From Bacteroidales bacterium (GTDB lineage Bacteria; Bacteroidota; Bacteroidia; Bacteroidales; UBA3824): a stretch of DNA of 64,000 bases. The notes beneath the pieces were generated by a model that was not told where the DNA came from, made no database searches, and was given only the letters and a program-made list of their open reading frames with translations. The stretch covers positions 97,618 to 161,617 of the forward strand of contig JAEDDH010000006.1 of assembly GCA_016293845.1 (NCBI GenBank), in the 5' to 3' direction. The position numbers and the translations under genes were made by a program. Positions 14,335 to 23,277 of the stretch are shown one piece after another (within the stretch, counting starts at the first letter, position 1; each line of letters starts with the position of its first letter).

Positions 14335-16797
14335 ATGAAACATTGTGTAGTCACATTATTATTGTTTTGCATAATTGGTAATGCTAATGCACAGAACTAT
14401 CTGTCGTTTAACGACTGTATTGATCTCTATGTTCGTGGCCTTTACGAAGAAATTTATCCATCATTGGAACATATCCGAGACGAAATGGAAGATGATAGTC
14501 TTTTTGATGCGGAAACTTACTCCGTAGTTGTTATTTTGCTCAGCAGAATAGAGATGGATTCGTTTGGAAATGGCATCAAAGCGGGTCAAACTTTGGAAAA
14601 AGCATATCAAACATTGAAAACAAATGTTGGCAACACAACAGACACTCGTATAATTATAACAAAAGTAGCAGAATGTTACCGCATTATGAGGCAGTTGGGA
14701 AAAGCAAAGGCTTACCTTAGAAGAGCCGAAGAATTGTTTGAAGAGGCAGGCGATTTTGGTGAATACTATTTAACGTTGGTAGTGCAAAATGCCATTTATT
14801 ACTACTTGCTTAACGATAAAGATATGATGAAAAAAAGCGTTGACAAAACTATCAAAATCTATGATAATCTTTATGGCGATATATTTAGTTCTAAGGATTA
14901 TAAAGGACTTAATATATTAAATAATCTTGCCCTCATTTACAATGATTTGGGTGACACTCAAAACTCCGAAAAGTGCTACAATAGTATCATCGACAATCTG
15001 AATGTTACAGATGTTATGGCAAACTCTCTTCATAGTGAGGCTTGCAACGCACTTGCTGTAATAAAAATGCAACAAAATAAATGGCAAGAGGCTATGGACA
15101 TACTTATGAAAATGAAATGGTATCAAGACTATAACAACAATGTATATATTCAAAATTTTCTGACGTGCAGTTTGTTTCTTGGTGATAAAGAAAGAATTAC
15201 GCGGTTTTTCGGGTTGTTTGATCTTACTATGCTGATGACAATGCCGCGAATTTTTTTCAGAACAAATGAAGAAAACTACAATTATATATGGTATGAAAAT
15301 ATTAAAAACATAGAATTTTACAATTTTGCCGCTTACAAATCAAATCTTAGCGAAATAGTAAAAAGTTCATATCTCAGCACCGCATTTTTCAAAACTATAT
15401 CACTACAAAGCAGCAGGTTGCTTAACGAATATGTTAGGAAATCTGATGATGAGCAACTCAAATCAGATTATTATCAATCGCAAGAGTTAAAACATAAGTA
15501 CATATTTGGTCGTGAAACTTTTGAAGAACAAATGCAAGATTATACTGAATATGAAAGACTTTTTGATTCTGTACTGACAAAAATACCAAACCTTAGTAAT
15601 GAAATTATCAAAAAAATAAATGCTTTTGCCGAATCGAAAGATGTTCTTTACGAAAACGAATACGTAGTAGAATTTTGCCTTATCCCCGTATACGATTCTG
15701 TTCCACACCATACAGATTATTTTGGAGCGTACATTTTAGGCAAACATTATTCAGCACCAAAACTTATTAAATTAGCAGAAACTAAGACAATTAAGGAACT
15801 ATTAACACCTTCTAATGATGAAATGGAGTTTTACTCTAAATTATATTCTGACGAAATCAATAATAATCTTTATAACCTCATTTTCAAATCATTAGATATA
15901 TTTTTAAAAGATGCAAAAACGGTTTATTATTCTCCCTATGGCATTTTATCAACAATCAATTTTGATGTCCTCACTGATAACAACGGTTTTAATCTATCGC
16001 AAAAATACAAACTCGTTAGAGTCTCTTCCTCTGCCGACATTTATTCAGTTAGATCAAGAAATTTAGCAGCATCAGGGTCTGCTGAACTCGTTGGCAATAT
16101 TAATTACGACACTGCATTTTATGATACTTCACGAGGTTATACCTTTGGCAAATTGCATCATTCTGGTAAAGAAATTCAGTCGATTGCCGATTTTTTAAAA
16201 CAACACAATATTAGTGTTACATTATTGAATAATAAAGGCGCCAACGAACAAGCAGTAAAGCAACTTTCCGGCAAATCACCCGATATTCTGCATTTCGCAA
16301 CTCACGGTTTTTGCCTTGATACAGAAGAAAAAGCAGCAAATAAGCCGTTTGCAAAAAATATTAATACATACTCTCAAAAAGAATCTGCTATGGTGCTATG
16401 CGGTCTCGCCCTTTCTGGCGCAAACAATGCTTGGAAAGGAAATTTTGACCTTCCAAACGTCGAAGACGGCATTCTCACCGCCTACGAAATCTCTCAACTC
16501 GACCTCTCAAATACTAAACTCGTTGTGCTCTCTGCCTGCGAAACGGCGCGGGGAAGGATTTTTCCTGTGGACGGTGTTTTTGGATTGCAACGTGCTTTCA
16601 AACAAGCAGGTGCAGGGGCGATATTGATGTCGCTGTGGAAGGTGGATGACGGCGTAACGGCTATCTTTATGGAGCATTTTTACAAATTCCTCTTTGAAAC
16701 CAACGACCGCCACAAGGCTCTCAAACTTGCCCAAGATGAGGTTAAAAAGCAATTCCCCGACCCGTATTATTGGGCAGCGTGGGTGATGTTGGATTAA
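14335..16797 (+). CDS. Exported TPR-CHAT protease-like protein (cassette 2)
   Basis: An 820-residue protein. Signal peptide 1-20 (cleavage near NANAQ) and no later membrane helix, so it is likely free in the periplasm or surface-delivered. Residues about 40-350 carry TPR-like helical repeats, for example QLGKAKAYLRRAEELFEEAG. The C-terminal CHAT domain has both catalytic residues, His about 657 in HFATHG and Cys about 735 in LSACETARG, plus GLQRAFKQAGAGA and SLWKVDDG. It is related to the CHAT protein at 4213 but differs in having a cleavable signal instead of an anchor. I use the ATG at 14335 because it gives the signal peptide and sits 17 nt after the -7 box. A caspase gene converges on it 21 bp downstream. 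Confidence 0.9.
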   Translation: MKHCVVTLLLFCIIGNANAQNYLSFNDCIDLYVRGLYEEIYPSLEHIRDEMEDDSLFDAETYSVVVILLSRIEMDSFGNGIKAGQTLEKAYQTLKTNVGNTTDTRIIITKVAECYRIMRQLGKAKAYLRRAEELFEEAGDFGEYYLTLVVQNAIYYYLLNDKDMMKKSVDKTIKIYDNLYGDIFSSKDYKGLNILNNLALIYNDLGDTQNSEKCYNSIIDNLNVTDVMANSLHSEACNALAVIKMQQNKWQEAMDILMKMKWYQDYNNNVYIQNFLTCSLFLGDKERITRFFGLFDLTMLMTMPRIFFRTNEENYNYIWYENIKNIEFYNFAAYKSNLSEIVKSSYLSTAFFKTISLQSSRLLNEYVRKSDDEQLKSDYYQSQELKHKYIFGRETFEEQMQDYTEYERLFDSVLTKIPNLSNEIIKKINAFAESKDVLYENEYVVEFCLIPVYDSVPHHTDYFGAYILGKHYSAPKLIKLAETKTIKELLTPSNDEMEFYSKLYSDEINNNLYNLIFKSLDIFLKDAKTVYYSPYGILSTINFDVLTDNNGFNLSQKYKLVRVSSSADIYSVRSRNLAASGSAELVGNINYDTAFYDTSRGYTFGKLHHSGKEIQSIADFLKQHNISVTLLNNKGANEQAVKQLSGKSPDILHFATHGFCLDTEEKAANKPFAKNINTYSQKESAMVLCGLALSGANNAWKGNFDLPNVEDGILTAYEISQLDLSNTKLVVLSACETARGRIFPVDGVFGLQRAFKQAGAGAILMSLWKVDDGVTAIFMEHFYKFLFETNDRHKALKLAQDEVKKQFPDPYYWAAWVMLD

Positions 16798-16818
16798 AAA
16801 TAGCAAAAAAACTCTTCC

Positions 16819-17691
16819 TCAAAAACTTACCTCATAAACCATATTTTGATTTATCAATGCTGGGTCGTTTGACATCAAATTGCTAACTTGAAGTATCCAA
16901 TCGGTATTTTTAGTAATAGGATGATTTTTAAGAACTTGTGTTATATAAAATGATAACGCACCGCAGTATCCGCCATTTTTTATCACCTCGTGGTTGATTT
17001 GATATGCACGGCAGGCTTCAAGCACAATGATGTCGGCGCCACCCGGTATTTTTTCTATCGCATAATTGCCTGTACGGTCTATTCTCGGGGCGAAATATTT
17101 GCCACTATCGCTGAACCCCAAACGTGTGCCGCGCTCAATGCCTTCATCATCTTCCTCGTCGCGCCCAGCAGATCCCGAGTAGCAGGCATCAATTACAACG
17201 CATAATAGACCATTTTCACCAATTTTTTGGCGGATGGCTGTGAAATACGAATATAGTTCGTCGTCGATGATATGGTTTTGGCCTTCATAAACGCCTGATT
17301 GATAATTAATTTTGGCATCGTATGATACAAGTGATTCGTCCCAATGGTCGTCTTCGTCGAAAGGTGGCTTATCTTCAAACGGCTGACCATGACACGAAAA
17401 ATGAATATACACACAACTTCCTTTGGCAGAGTTAGTTGCAAGATTTTGCAATTGGCTGCGGATATTGGCGGCTGTGGCTTGGCTGTTTAAAAGTGTTGTA
17501 GTTTTAAAACCCTTATTATCAAGCATTTTGCCAACAATTTCGTAATCATTTGCGCCGTGGATTTTTTTAAATCCTGAACTTTCGGGATAATCGGATATAC
17601 CTACAAAAAGCGCACACCTCTCCTGCCCCATCGCAGAAATGGCGACGAAACTTATTAATATACAGACAAATAGTATTTTTCGCATAAGCAT
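16819..17691 (-). CDS. Exported caspase-family (C14) peptidase (cassette 2)
   Basis: A 290-residue paralog of the caspase at 8033. Signal peptide 1-22 (cleavage near SAMGQ). His101 lies in HFSCHGQP, where the usual Gly before His is Cys, and Cys170 in VIDACYSGS, so the dyad is intact. An acidic loop (DEEDDE) follows the catalytic strand, as in the paralog, and could be a calcium-binding or processing loop. No C-terminal anchor is present, so this form should be soluble outside the cytoplasm. It starts at 17691 or, equally well, at the ATG at 17685. It converges on the exported CHAT gene. Confidence 0.88.
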   Translation of the reverse strand: MLMRKILFVCILISFVAISAMGQERCALFVGISDYPESSGFKKIHGANDYEIVGKMLDNKGFKTTTLLNSQATAANIRSQLQNLATNSAKGSCVYIHFSCHGQPFEDKPPFDEDDHWDESLVSYDAKINYQSGVYEGQNHIIDDELYSYFTAIRQKIGENGLLCVVIDACYSGSAGRDEEDDEGIERGTRLGFSDSGKYFAPRIDRTGNYAIEKIPGGADIIVLEACRAYQINHEVIKNGGYCGALSFYITQVLKNHPITKNTDWILQVSNLMSNDPALINQNMVYEVSF

Positions 17692-17701
17692 AATTTGTTT
17701 G

Positions 17702-17736
17702 AAAAAAAATTGCAGTCCACCATTGTGAACTGCAAT
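17702..17736 (-). terminator. Rho-independent terminator of the GH95-esterase-GH43 operon
   Basis: On the minus strand ATTGCAGTTCAC pairs with GTGGACTGCAAT (one mismatch) around a 4-nt loop, followed by a run of eight T. It lies 24 bp after the GH43 stop codon. Confidence 0.85.
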
Positions 17737-17759
17737 TAATATACCTAAATTACAATATT

Positions 17760-19385
17760 TTACAAATACGAAACTTTATACCAATCAAAATCGGCACATC
17801 CGCCTGGCTGCTTGGTAGAGTAGTAGAATAGCGCATAACGCTGACCCATAAAGTGGTCGAGGCTGTATGTCATATTCAGAGTGTGTCCAATGTGGTTCCA
17901 GTTGGTGCCGTCGGTAGAATAGTAAAATTCGGCTTTGTCGATACCGTGGCTGCCAATCAAACTGTTGTCGGCTTCGCGGGTAAAATCGCAATCGGCTTTG
18001 AAATAGATTACGTCGGCATCAACGGGGATGGTTTCTACCTCGTGCTGAACGCCACGCTTGGGCGGCCAACCTGTGGATTCGCCTTCGGGCATATTGTCTA
18101 CCATTACGATAGATTTTTTGCCGCCTTCGTTTTTAACTGCCACAAATCCAAACTGACCTGCAAGAAGTCCGAGACCAGCAATGTCGCCATCGTTGAGTTT
18201 TGATGCGTCGAGCATTACCGAACCGCTGCATTTAGGACCAAATGTGCGCTGTGTGAGCATATTACGGCTTTGAGTAAAGAGAGTGTCGGTGCGGTCGGTT
18301 TTAAGGCGGAGGAATCCTTTGCGCTCGGTCATACTCCAAAGCGAGTTAACAGGATTGTGGTTCCACTGCCAAACAATTTTGGGTTTGTCGCCGTCGAAAT
18401 CATCGCTGTCTACAATGCCGGGAATCAAGCCTTTGCTCTTGGGAAGGTCAAGTGTATCAGGTACTTTGCCGTTTACACCAAACACAGGCCAACCATCTTG
18501 CCATTCCACAGGAACAATAAACGGAATACGTCCCACAGCACCACGGTCGCCAAAAAGATATGCGTACCATTTGCCTTCGGGAGTGTCGATTAAGCCGCCC
18601 TGAGCCACGCCTTTGTCTTGAAAAACCATCTTGCCCTCGTAAGGACCAAAAAGGTTGTCGGCACGGTGACAAACCACTGTGCGCATTCCACCGCGAGGCC
18701 AAGTGATGTTGATAAGATAATATTTGCCGTTGATTTTAAACATCTGCGAACCCTCTGCGCCAAGCATAAGATCTTCACCAGCAGGCAGTCCGGCATTTTC
18801 AATAATAACTTTTTCAGATTCGGGAACCACGCCAGAAAAATCGGGCTTGATTTCGCGGATAAAAATTTTGCCGTTGCCGTTGATCATATACACCTTGCCG
18901 TCGTCCTCAAAAACCACAGTATGGTCGTGAAGCGAGGGTTCAAACTCATGACGTTCCCACTTGCCGCCCTCGATATTGTCAGTGGTGAAAAAGTAGGTTT
19001 TGGCAGTTACTTGGTCGAACGTGCTAACAAAGTATTTTCCATTAACATAGCGGATGCAACTTGCCCACGAACCCTTGCCGTAGGTGTTTTTGCCGTTGAG
19101 GAGCATAGTTTCATCTTTTTCGCCAAGAATATCATAAGCGTAATTTGCTATCTCCCAATTAGATAGGTCTTTTGATTTCATAATCGGCACACCCGGGTTC
19201 ATGTGCATTGTGGTGCTACTCATATAATAAGTGTCGCCCACACGCATCATCGACATATCGGGCACATCAGCCCAAATAATAGGGTTTGGAGTGCCAAGTT
19301 CCACGGCTGCCTGTTGTTGAGCCTGATTGCAACCGGCGAAAATTGTTGCCGCACTGATGGCGGTTAGAAAAAAATTGAATTTCAT
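17760..19385 (-). CDS. Glycoside hydrolase family 43 lipoprotein (beta-xylosidase/arabinofuranosidase type)
   Basis: A 541-residue lipoprotein with lipobox FAGC at residues 16-19. The N-terminal five-bladed propeller of GH43 covers about 30-330. Expected catalytic residues are visible: base Asp40 in IIWADVPD, pKa-setting Asp154 in LHDHTVVF and acid Glu211 in GAEGSQMF. Residues about 345-541 form a concanavalin-like C-terminal domain of the beta-xylosidase type, which usually shapes the active-site pocket. It removes xylose or arabinose units from hemicellulose; exact linkage specificity cannot be read. It is the last gene of a three-gene operon, 11 bp after the esterase, and is followed by a terminator. 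Confidence 0.88.
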   Translation of the reverse strand: MKFNFFLTAISAATIFAGCNQAQQQAAVELGTPNPIIWADVPDMSMMRVGDTYYMSSTTMHMNPGVPIMKSKDLSNWEIANYAYDILGEKDETMLLNGKNTYGKGSWASCIRYVNGKYFVSTFDQVTAKTYFFTTDNIEGGKWERHEFEPSLHDHTVVFEDDGKVYMINGNGKIFIREIKPDFSGVVPESEKVIIENAGLPAGEDLMLGAEGSQMFKINGKYYLINITWPRGGMRTVVCHRADNLFGPYEGKMVFQDKGVAQGGLIDTPEGKWYAYLFGDRGAVGRIPFIVPVEWQDGWPVFGVNGKVPDTLDLPKSKGLIPGIVDSDDFDGDKPKIVWQWNHNPVNSLWSMTERKGFLRLKTDRTDTLFTQSRNMLTQRTFGPKCSGSVMLDASKLNDGDIAGLGLLAGQFGFVAVKNEGGKKSIVMVDNMPEGESTGWPPKRGVQHEVETIPVDADVIYFKADCDFTREADNSLIGSHGIDKAEFYYSTDGTNWNHIGHTLNMTYSLDHFMGQRYALFYYSTKQPGGCADFDWYKVSYL

Positions 19386-19396
19386 TGTGATAGAGT

Positions 19397-20608
19397 TTAT
19401 TTTTTAAAAAGATTGATATCAACAAAATTGCCAAGAGCGCGGTGACCGTCGGCGTTGGGGTGAAGATGGTCGTTGTCGTGTAGTGTGGAATCCATTATAA
19501 ATGGATCTTCTTTGCTGCAAATAGCTGTTTCTAAATCGATTACAGTATCAAATAGTCCACAAGTACGAATCCAATTGTTAACGTTTTGGCGAAGTTGCTC
19601 TTTTTCGGGAGTGTAGTAAAAACTCTCTTTAAACGGGGTAATGGTAGCGCCGTAAACTATTAATCCTTTGGCTTTTGCATCGTTTATCATCTTGGTGTAA
19701 GCATCTTTCAAGGCTTGTTCGGTTAGTGCCACATCGCGAGAGCCTCCAATATCGTTAACGCCCTCAAATATAACCACATACTTAACACCTGGCTGATCTA
19801 ACACATCGCGGCTGTAACGCTTTGATGCCGTAGGACCTAATCCACCGAAAACCACGCAGTTGCCGCCAATTCCCATATTCAATACCGAAAGTTTTTTGGT
19901 AGCGGAATCTGCCAAAAGACGCTCGGTAAATACATCAGGCCAACGGTTGTTCATATTGGTGGTAGAGCCGCGGCCGTCGGTGATTGAGTTGCCAATGATA
20001 GCCACAGCGCGATTTTTAACAGAGGTGAGAATGTCGATACGCTCAATTGAGTACCAATGGTCGGTTTTGATTGAATTACTGAAAGTTGCATCGTTGAGAT
20101 GGTTACCTTCCATAATAAACGAAGTGGTGCGCGAACCCGGATGACCTGTGAGTTTTTCGGGAGCGTTTTCGTAAACAATTGTTATAGCCACGTCGCCACG
20201 ATTTTTAACCGACAAAGCCAACGGGTCGGAGATAACTGTCTCGCCAACAGGAATTTCCAACGACGGTTTATTGCCAAACAAAACATTAGTGGCAGAAGCA
20301 GGGTCGATGGCGCAACTGTCGATAGAATTAGCAATGCTCACTGCGGAAATTTTCAACGGAGCGTCGCCAAACTCGTTTGAAAGTTTCAGCCTCAGCGAAT
20401 CGCCGCCAAGAGTTACCTTAACGCGCTGACGGATAGTGTTTCCCGAAAGTCCGGGCGCAGGAGGCATATTGTGCGGTTCGGTAAGTTGCACGGCTGTGCC
20501 CCACGTGGCAAGCCAATGTTTTGGTTCTGCGTTTTTTTGAGCGGTGTCACCACACGAAAATATTGACATGGTGGTAGTTAGAGCACAAAGATAAATAAGT
20601 CTTTTCAT
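19397..20608 (-). CDS. SGNH/GDSL-type esterase lipoprotein
   Basis: A 403-residue lipoprotein (lipobox FSCG, Cys19). Residues about 30-190 form a beta-rich N-terminal domain. From about 200 comes an SGNH hydrolase: nucleophile Ser208 in IGNSITDGRG (block I with Asn replacing the Asp of GDS), oxyanion Gly in NMGIGGN, Asn in FEGVNDIG, and the Asp380-His383 pair in DHLHPNADG. Relatives deacetylate plant polysaccharides or act on rhamnogalacturonan. Between a GH95 and a GH43 gene (10 and 11 bp apart), removal of acetyl groups from hemicellulose side chains is the most likely task; the substrate is inferred. Confidence 0.85.
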   Translation of the reverse strand: MKRLIYLCALTTTMSIFSCGDTAQKNAEPKHWLATWGTAVQLTEPHNMPPAPGLSGNTIRQRVKVTLGGDSLRLKLSNEFGDAPLKISAVSIANSIDSCAIDPASATNVLFGNKPSLEIPVGETVISDPLALSVKNRGDVAITIVYENAPEKLTGHPGSRTTSFIMEGNHLNDATFSNSIKTDHWYSIERIDILTSVKNRAVAIIGNSITDGRGSTTNMNNRWPDVFTERLLADSATKKLSVLNMGIGGNCVVFGGLGPTASKRYSRDVLDQPGVKYVVIFEGVNDIGGSRDVALTEQALKDAYTKMINDAKAKGLIVYGATITPFKESFYYTPEKEQLRQNVNNWIRTCGLFDTVIDLETAICSKEDPFIMDSTLHDNDHLHPNADGHRALGNFVDINLFKK

Positions 20609-20618
20609 TTTCAGTTTA

Positions 20619-23117
20619 TTATTTAGAATTTAAAATTATTATATCGCCTTTCGAGGTTTCAATGTCGTATTCGTAATAGTTATTGTTGATTTTTCCTTGC
20701 AAATTGGCTTTGGGCGAAACGAGAGGTTTGGCAACGTTGGCAGGTGCGAGCAGAGGATTACTCTTTTTCGGGTCAGCAGGTTTGAGACCGTTGCCTTGCA
20801 AGGGTACAGCCGAACGAATGCGGAGCAGTCCACCAATGCGCGAGGTAATTTGAGCGGTGGTGATTTTGCCATTTTTCCATTCCACATCCACTACAAAACC
20901 GCCACGAGCCACCAAACCTTTGTAACTACCTTCGCTCAAATTGTCAGGCAAAGCGGGCAAAAGGTGAACAGCGCCATCGTGACTTTGCAAAAGCATTTCG
21001 GCTATGCCGGCGCAAAATCCAAAATTGCCATCGATTTGGAACGGCGGATGTGCGTCAAACAAGTTGGGATATGTGCGACCCTCGGAGAAATTGCCCCATC
21101 CAGCGTCGGCAGGCAAAAGGGTAAGCATATTTTTGATAATTTTGTAAGCGTGATTGCCATCGAGCAGACGTGCCCAAAGGTTTATTTTCCAACCAATGCT
21201 CCATCCCGTAGCCATATCACCGCGTTGTGTGAGGGTGTTTTTGGCGGCTTCCATCAAGAGGGGATTTTTGCCAGGGGTGATTTGGTTGCTCGGATAAAGT
21301 CCGTAAAGGTGCGAAACGTGGCGGTGCTCGTCTTTTGGGTCGTCAACATCGTCGAGCCATTCTTGCAGTTGGTTGTATTGTCCAATTTGCATAGGAGGCA
21401 GTTTAGCGATGGTGGCGCGAAGTTTTTTGCGGAAAGGAGCATCGATGCCAAGTGCCTCAGACGCCAAAAGTGTGGAATTGAGAGCGTCGAAAACTATCTG
21501 ATTGTCCATTGTACAGCCGATGGCGAGCGAACTCGGATTATTGCCGGGTCCGTGCTCAGGCGATACCGAGGGAGAGGTTACCAAATATCCCTTGTAGGGA
21601 ATGGCAAAACTCATATAAAAATCGGCAGTACCTTTTATAATAGGATAATATTTTTGGAGAAACGCCTTGTCGCCAGTGAACAAATAGTGCTGCCAAAGGT
21701 GCTGAGCAAGCCACGCACCACCGTGAGGCCACATTCCCCAAAACGAACCGTCGATAGGACCAGCCACTCTCCAAATATCAGTATTGTGGTGGGCAACCCA
21801 ACCGTTTGCGTGATAATAGGTTTTGGCAGTCTCTACACCAGTTTTCGAGAGGTCTTCAATAAGGTTGAACAGAGGCTCGTGACAGTCGCTAAGGTTGGTA
21901 ACCTCGGCAGGCCAGTAGTTCATTTCGGCGTTGATGTTGATGGTGTATTTGCTGTCCCAAGCGGGGTCGGGCGAATTATTCCAAATACCCTGTAAATTAG
22001 CAGGTTGACCACCTGGTTGCGACGAACAAATCAACAAATAACGTCCGTAATTAAACATCAAGGCAATCAGCGAAAGGTCTTCCTGAGTCTTGAAATTCTT
22101 TACACGTTGGTCGGAGGTTTGAATAAGTTTTTGATTTGTAGGGATATTGAGCGAAACACGGTTGTATTGCTTAGCGTAGATTTCGGAATGTTTGCGAATA
22201 TCATCGATAATGCTAGTTTTCAATGCGTTATCCATAGCAGTCTGTGCCTTTTGCATAGCATTACCGCTAACATCTTGATAATTAACAAAATTGGTAGCAG
22301 AAGACACACGCATAGTGGCAAACGAGGCATCCGAAACACGAAGACGGTTGTTTTTTTCCGAAACCTTGCCGTCGGTTTGAATGTCAACAATCATCACAGC
22401 CTCCAATTTGCCTTGAACGCCCTCTTGGTCTTTACCTTTTACCTTGATAATCATTTGGTTGCCTTTAATGGTAACCTCATTTTGCAACGGACAGTTGTAA
22501 TCAACGGTAAAAGCCAAATCCTTAATATTGTTGCTGATAGAGATATGATTTACAAGCACATCGCTATTAAATGAAACGTATGTATCTTGCACATAATGAG
22601 TGTTTCCCTTGGTAAATTTTGTGGTGGCAACAGCGTCGAAAAGTCGCAAAACACGGTCGTAGCCAAACGCCTCTTGTTTATTGTCGTAATCAATGAGAAT
22701 GTTGCCGAGCGTGAGGTAACTCATACCGTTTTGCCCCGTAAAGAAGTTATCGTTAACTATATTTTGAGCCTCCTCAGTTTTGCCGTCCTTGATAAGTTGC
22801 TGAATTTCGGCAAGATGGGGGTATGCCTTTTCGCTATTGTTAGAATGAGGCGACCCTGCCCAGAAAGTCTCGTCGTTGAGTTGGATGGTTTCTATATCGG
22901 TTTTGCCAAACACCATAGCGCCGATGTGCGAATTGCCAATAGGCAGAGCCTCGGTCCAATGATTAGCAGGAGTATTGTAATACAACGTATTAGATTGCAG
23001 CATGTTAGACAACGGTTTAGATTCCTGCAAGTTAGTCCTCGGCTGTCCGCTTGCAAGATAAACGCCGCACATCATCGCCGCGCACAACGCAAAAGTAATT
23101 TTAAAAAGTCTTTTCAT
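20619..23117 (-). CDS. Glycoside hydrolase family 95 (alpha-L-fucosidase or alpha-L-galactosidase)
   Basis: An 832-residue exported enzyme with signal peptide 1-24. N-terminal beta-sandwich with ALPIGNSHIGAMVFG and QLNDETFWAG at about 57-90, then the (alpha/alpha)6 catalytic barrel. GH95 landmarks are present: MNYWPAE about 400, HHNTDIWR about 441, general acid Glu about 518 in SVSPEHGPG, and FQIDGNFG about 694 carrying the base-assisting Asp. The enzyme inverts alpha-1,2-linked fucose or galactose on xyloglucan or host glycans. It heads the three-gene operon, 29 nt after a TACCTTTG box. No SusC/SusD pair is next to it. Confidence 0.93.
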   Translation of the reverse strand: MKRLFKITFALCAAMMCGVYLASGQPRTNLQESKPLSNMLQSNTLYYNTPANHWTEALPIGNSHIGAMVFGKTDIETIQLNDETFWAGSPHSNNSEKAYPHLAEIQQLIKDGKTEEAQNIVNDNFFTGQNGMSYLTLGNILIDYDNKQEAFGYDRVLRLFDAVATTKFTKGNTHYVQDTYVSFNSDVLVNHISISNNIKDLAFTVDYNCPLQNEVTIKGNQMIIKVKGKDQEGVQGKLEAVMIVDIQTDGKVSEKNNRLRVSDASFATMRVSSATNFVNYQDVSGNAMQKAQTAMDNALKTSIIDDIRKHSEIYAKQYNRVSLNIPTNQKLIQTSDQRVKNFKTQEDLSLIALMFNYGRYLLICSSQPGGQPANLQGIWNNSPDPAWDSKYTININAEMNYWPAEVTNLSDCHEPLFNLIEDLSKTGVETAKTYYHANGWVAHHNTDIWRVAGPIDGSFWGMWPHGGAWLAQHLWQHYLFTGDKAFLQKYYPIIKGTADFYMSFAIPYKGYLVTSPSVSPEHGPGNNPSSLAIGCTMDNQIVFDALNSTLLASEALGIDAPFRKKLRATIAKLPPMQIGQYNQLQEWLDDVDDPKDEHRHVSHLYGLYPSNQITPGKNPLLMEAAKNTLTQRGDMATGWSIGWKINLWARLLDGNHAYKIIKNMLTLLPADAGWGNFSEGRTYPNLFDAHPPFQIDGNFGFCAGIAEMLLQSHDGAVHLLPALPDNLSEGSYKGLVARGGFVVDVEWKNGKITTAQITSRIGGLLRIRSAVPLQGNGLKPADPKKSNPLLAPANVAKPLVSPKANLQGKINNNYYEYDIETSKGDIIILNSK

Positions 23118-23145
23118 ATTAAGAGATAAGTTTATTGTTTGAGGG

Positions 23146-23153
23146 CAAAGGTA
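23146..23153 (-). promoter_or_regulatory. Vegetative -7 box of the GH95 operon
   Basis: The minus strand reads TACCTTTG, 29 nt before the ATG at 23117. Confidence 0.6.
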
Positions 23154-23228
23154 AAAAAAGAAACACTATCCGCAAAAAAAATCGAGAGGGAATACTATCG
23201 TCTGCAAATTAGTTTTTAATTGCTAAAT

Positions 23229-23260
23229 TTTGAATCATCGACAAAAAAGTTATAATTTTG
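23229..23260 (+). promoter_or_regulatory. Vegetative promoter of the EamA transporter gene
   Basis: TTTG (23229-23232), 20-nt spacer, TAATTTTG (23253-23260). It fits the Bacteroidota consensus at both elements and places the start codon at 23278. Confidence 0.7.
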
Positions 23261-23277
23261 CGCTACAAAATAGTAAT

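Noticed and set aside
20697..21995. 432-codon open frame on the plus strand
   Set aside because: It lies wholly antisense to the well-supported GH95 gene. Its residues show no domain and reflect the third-position bias of that gene.
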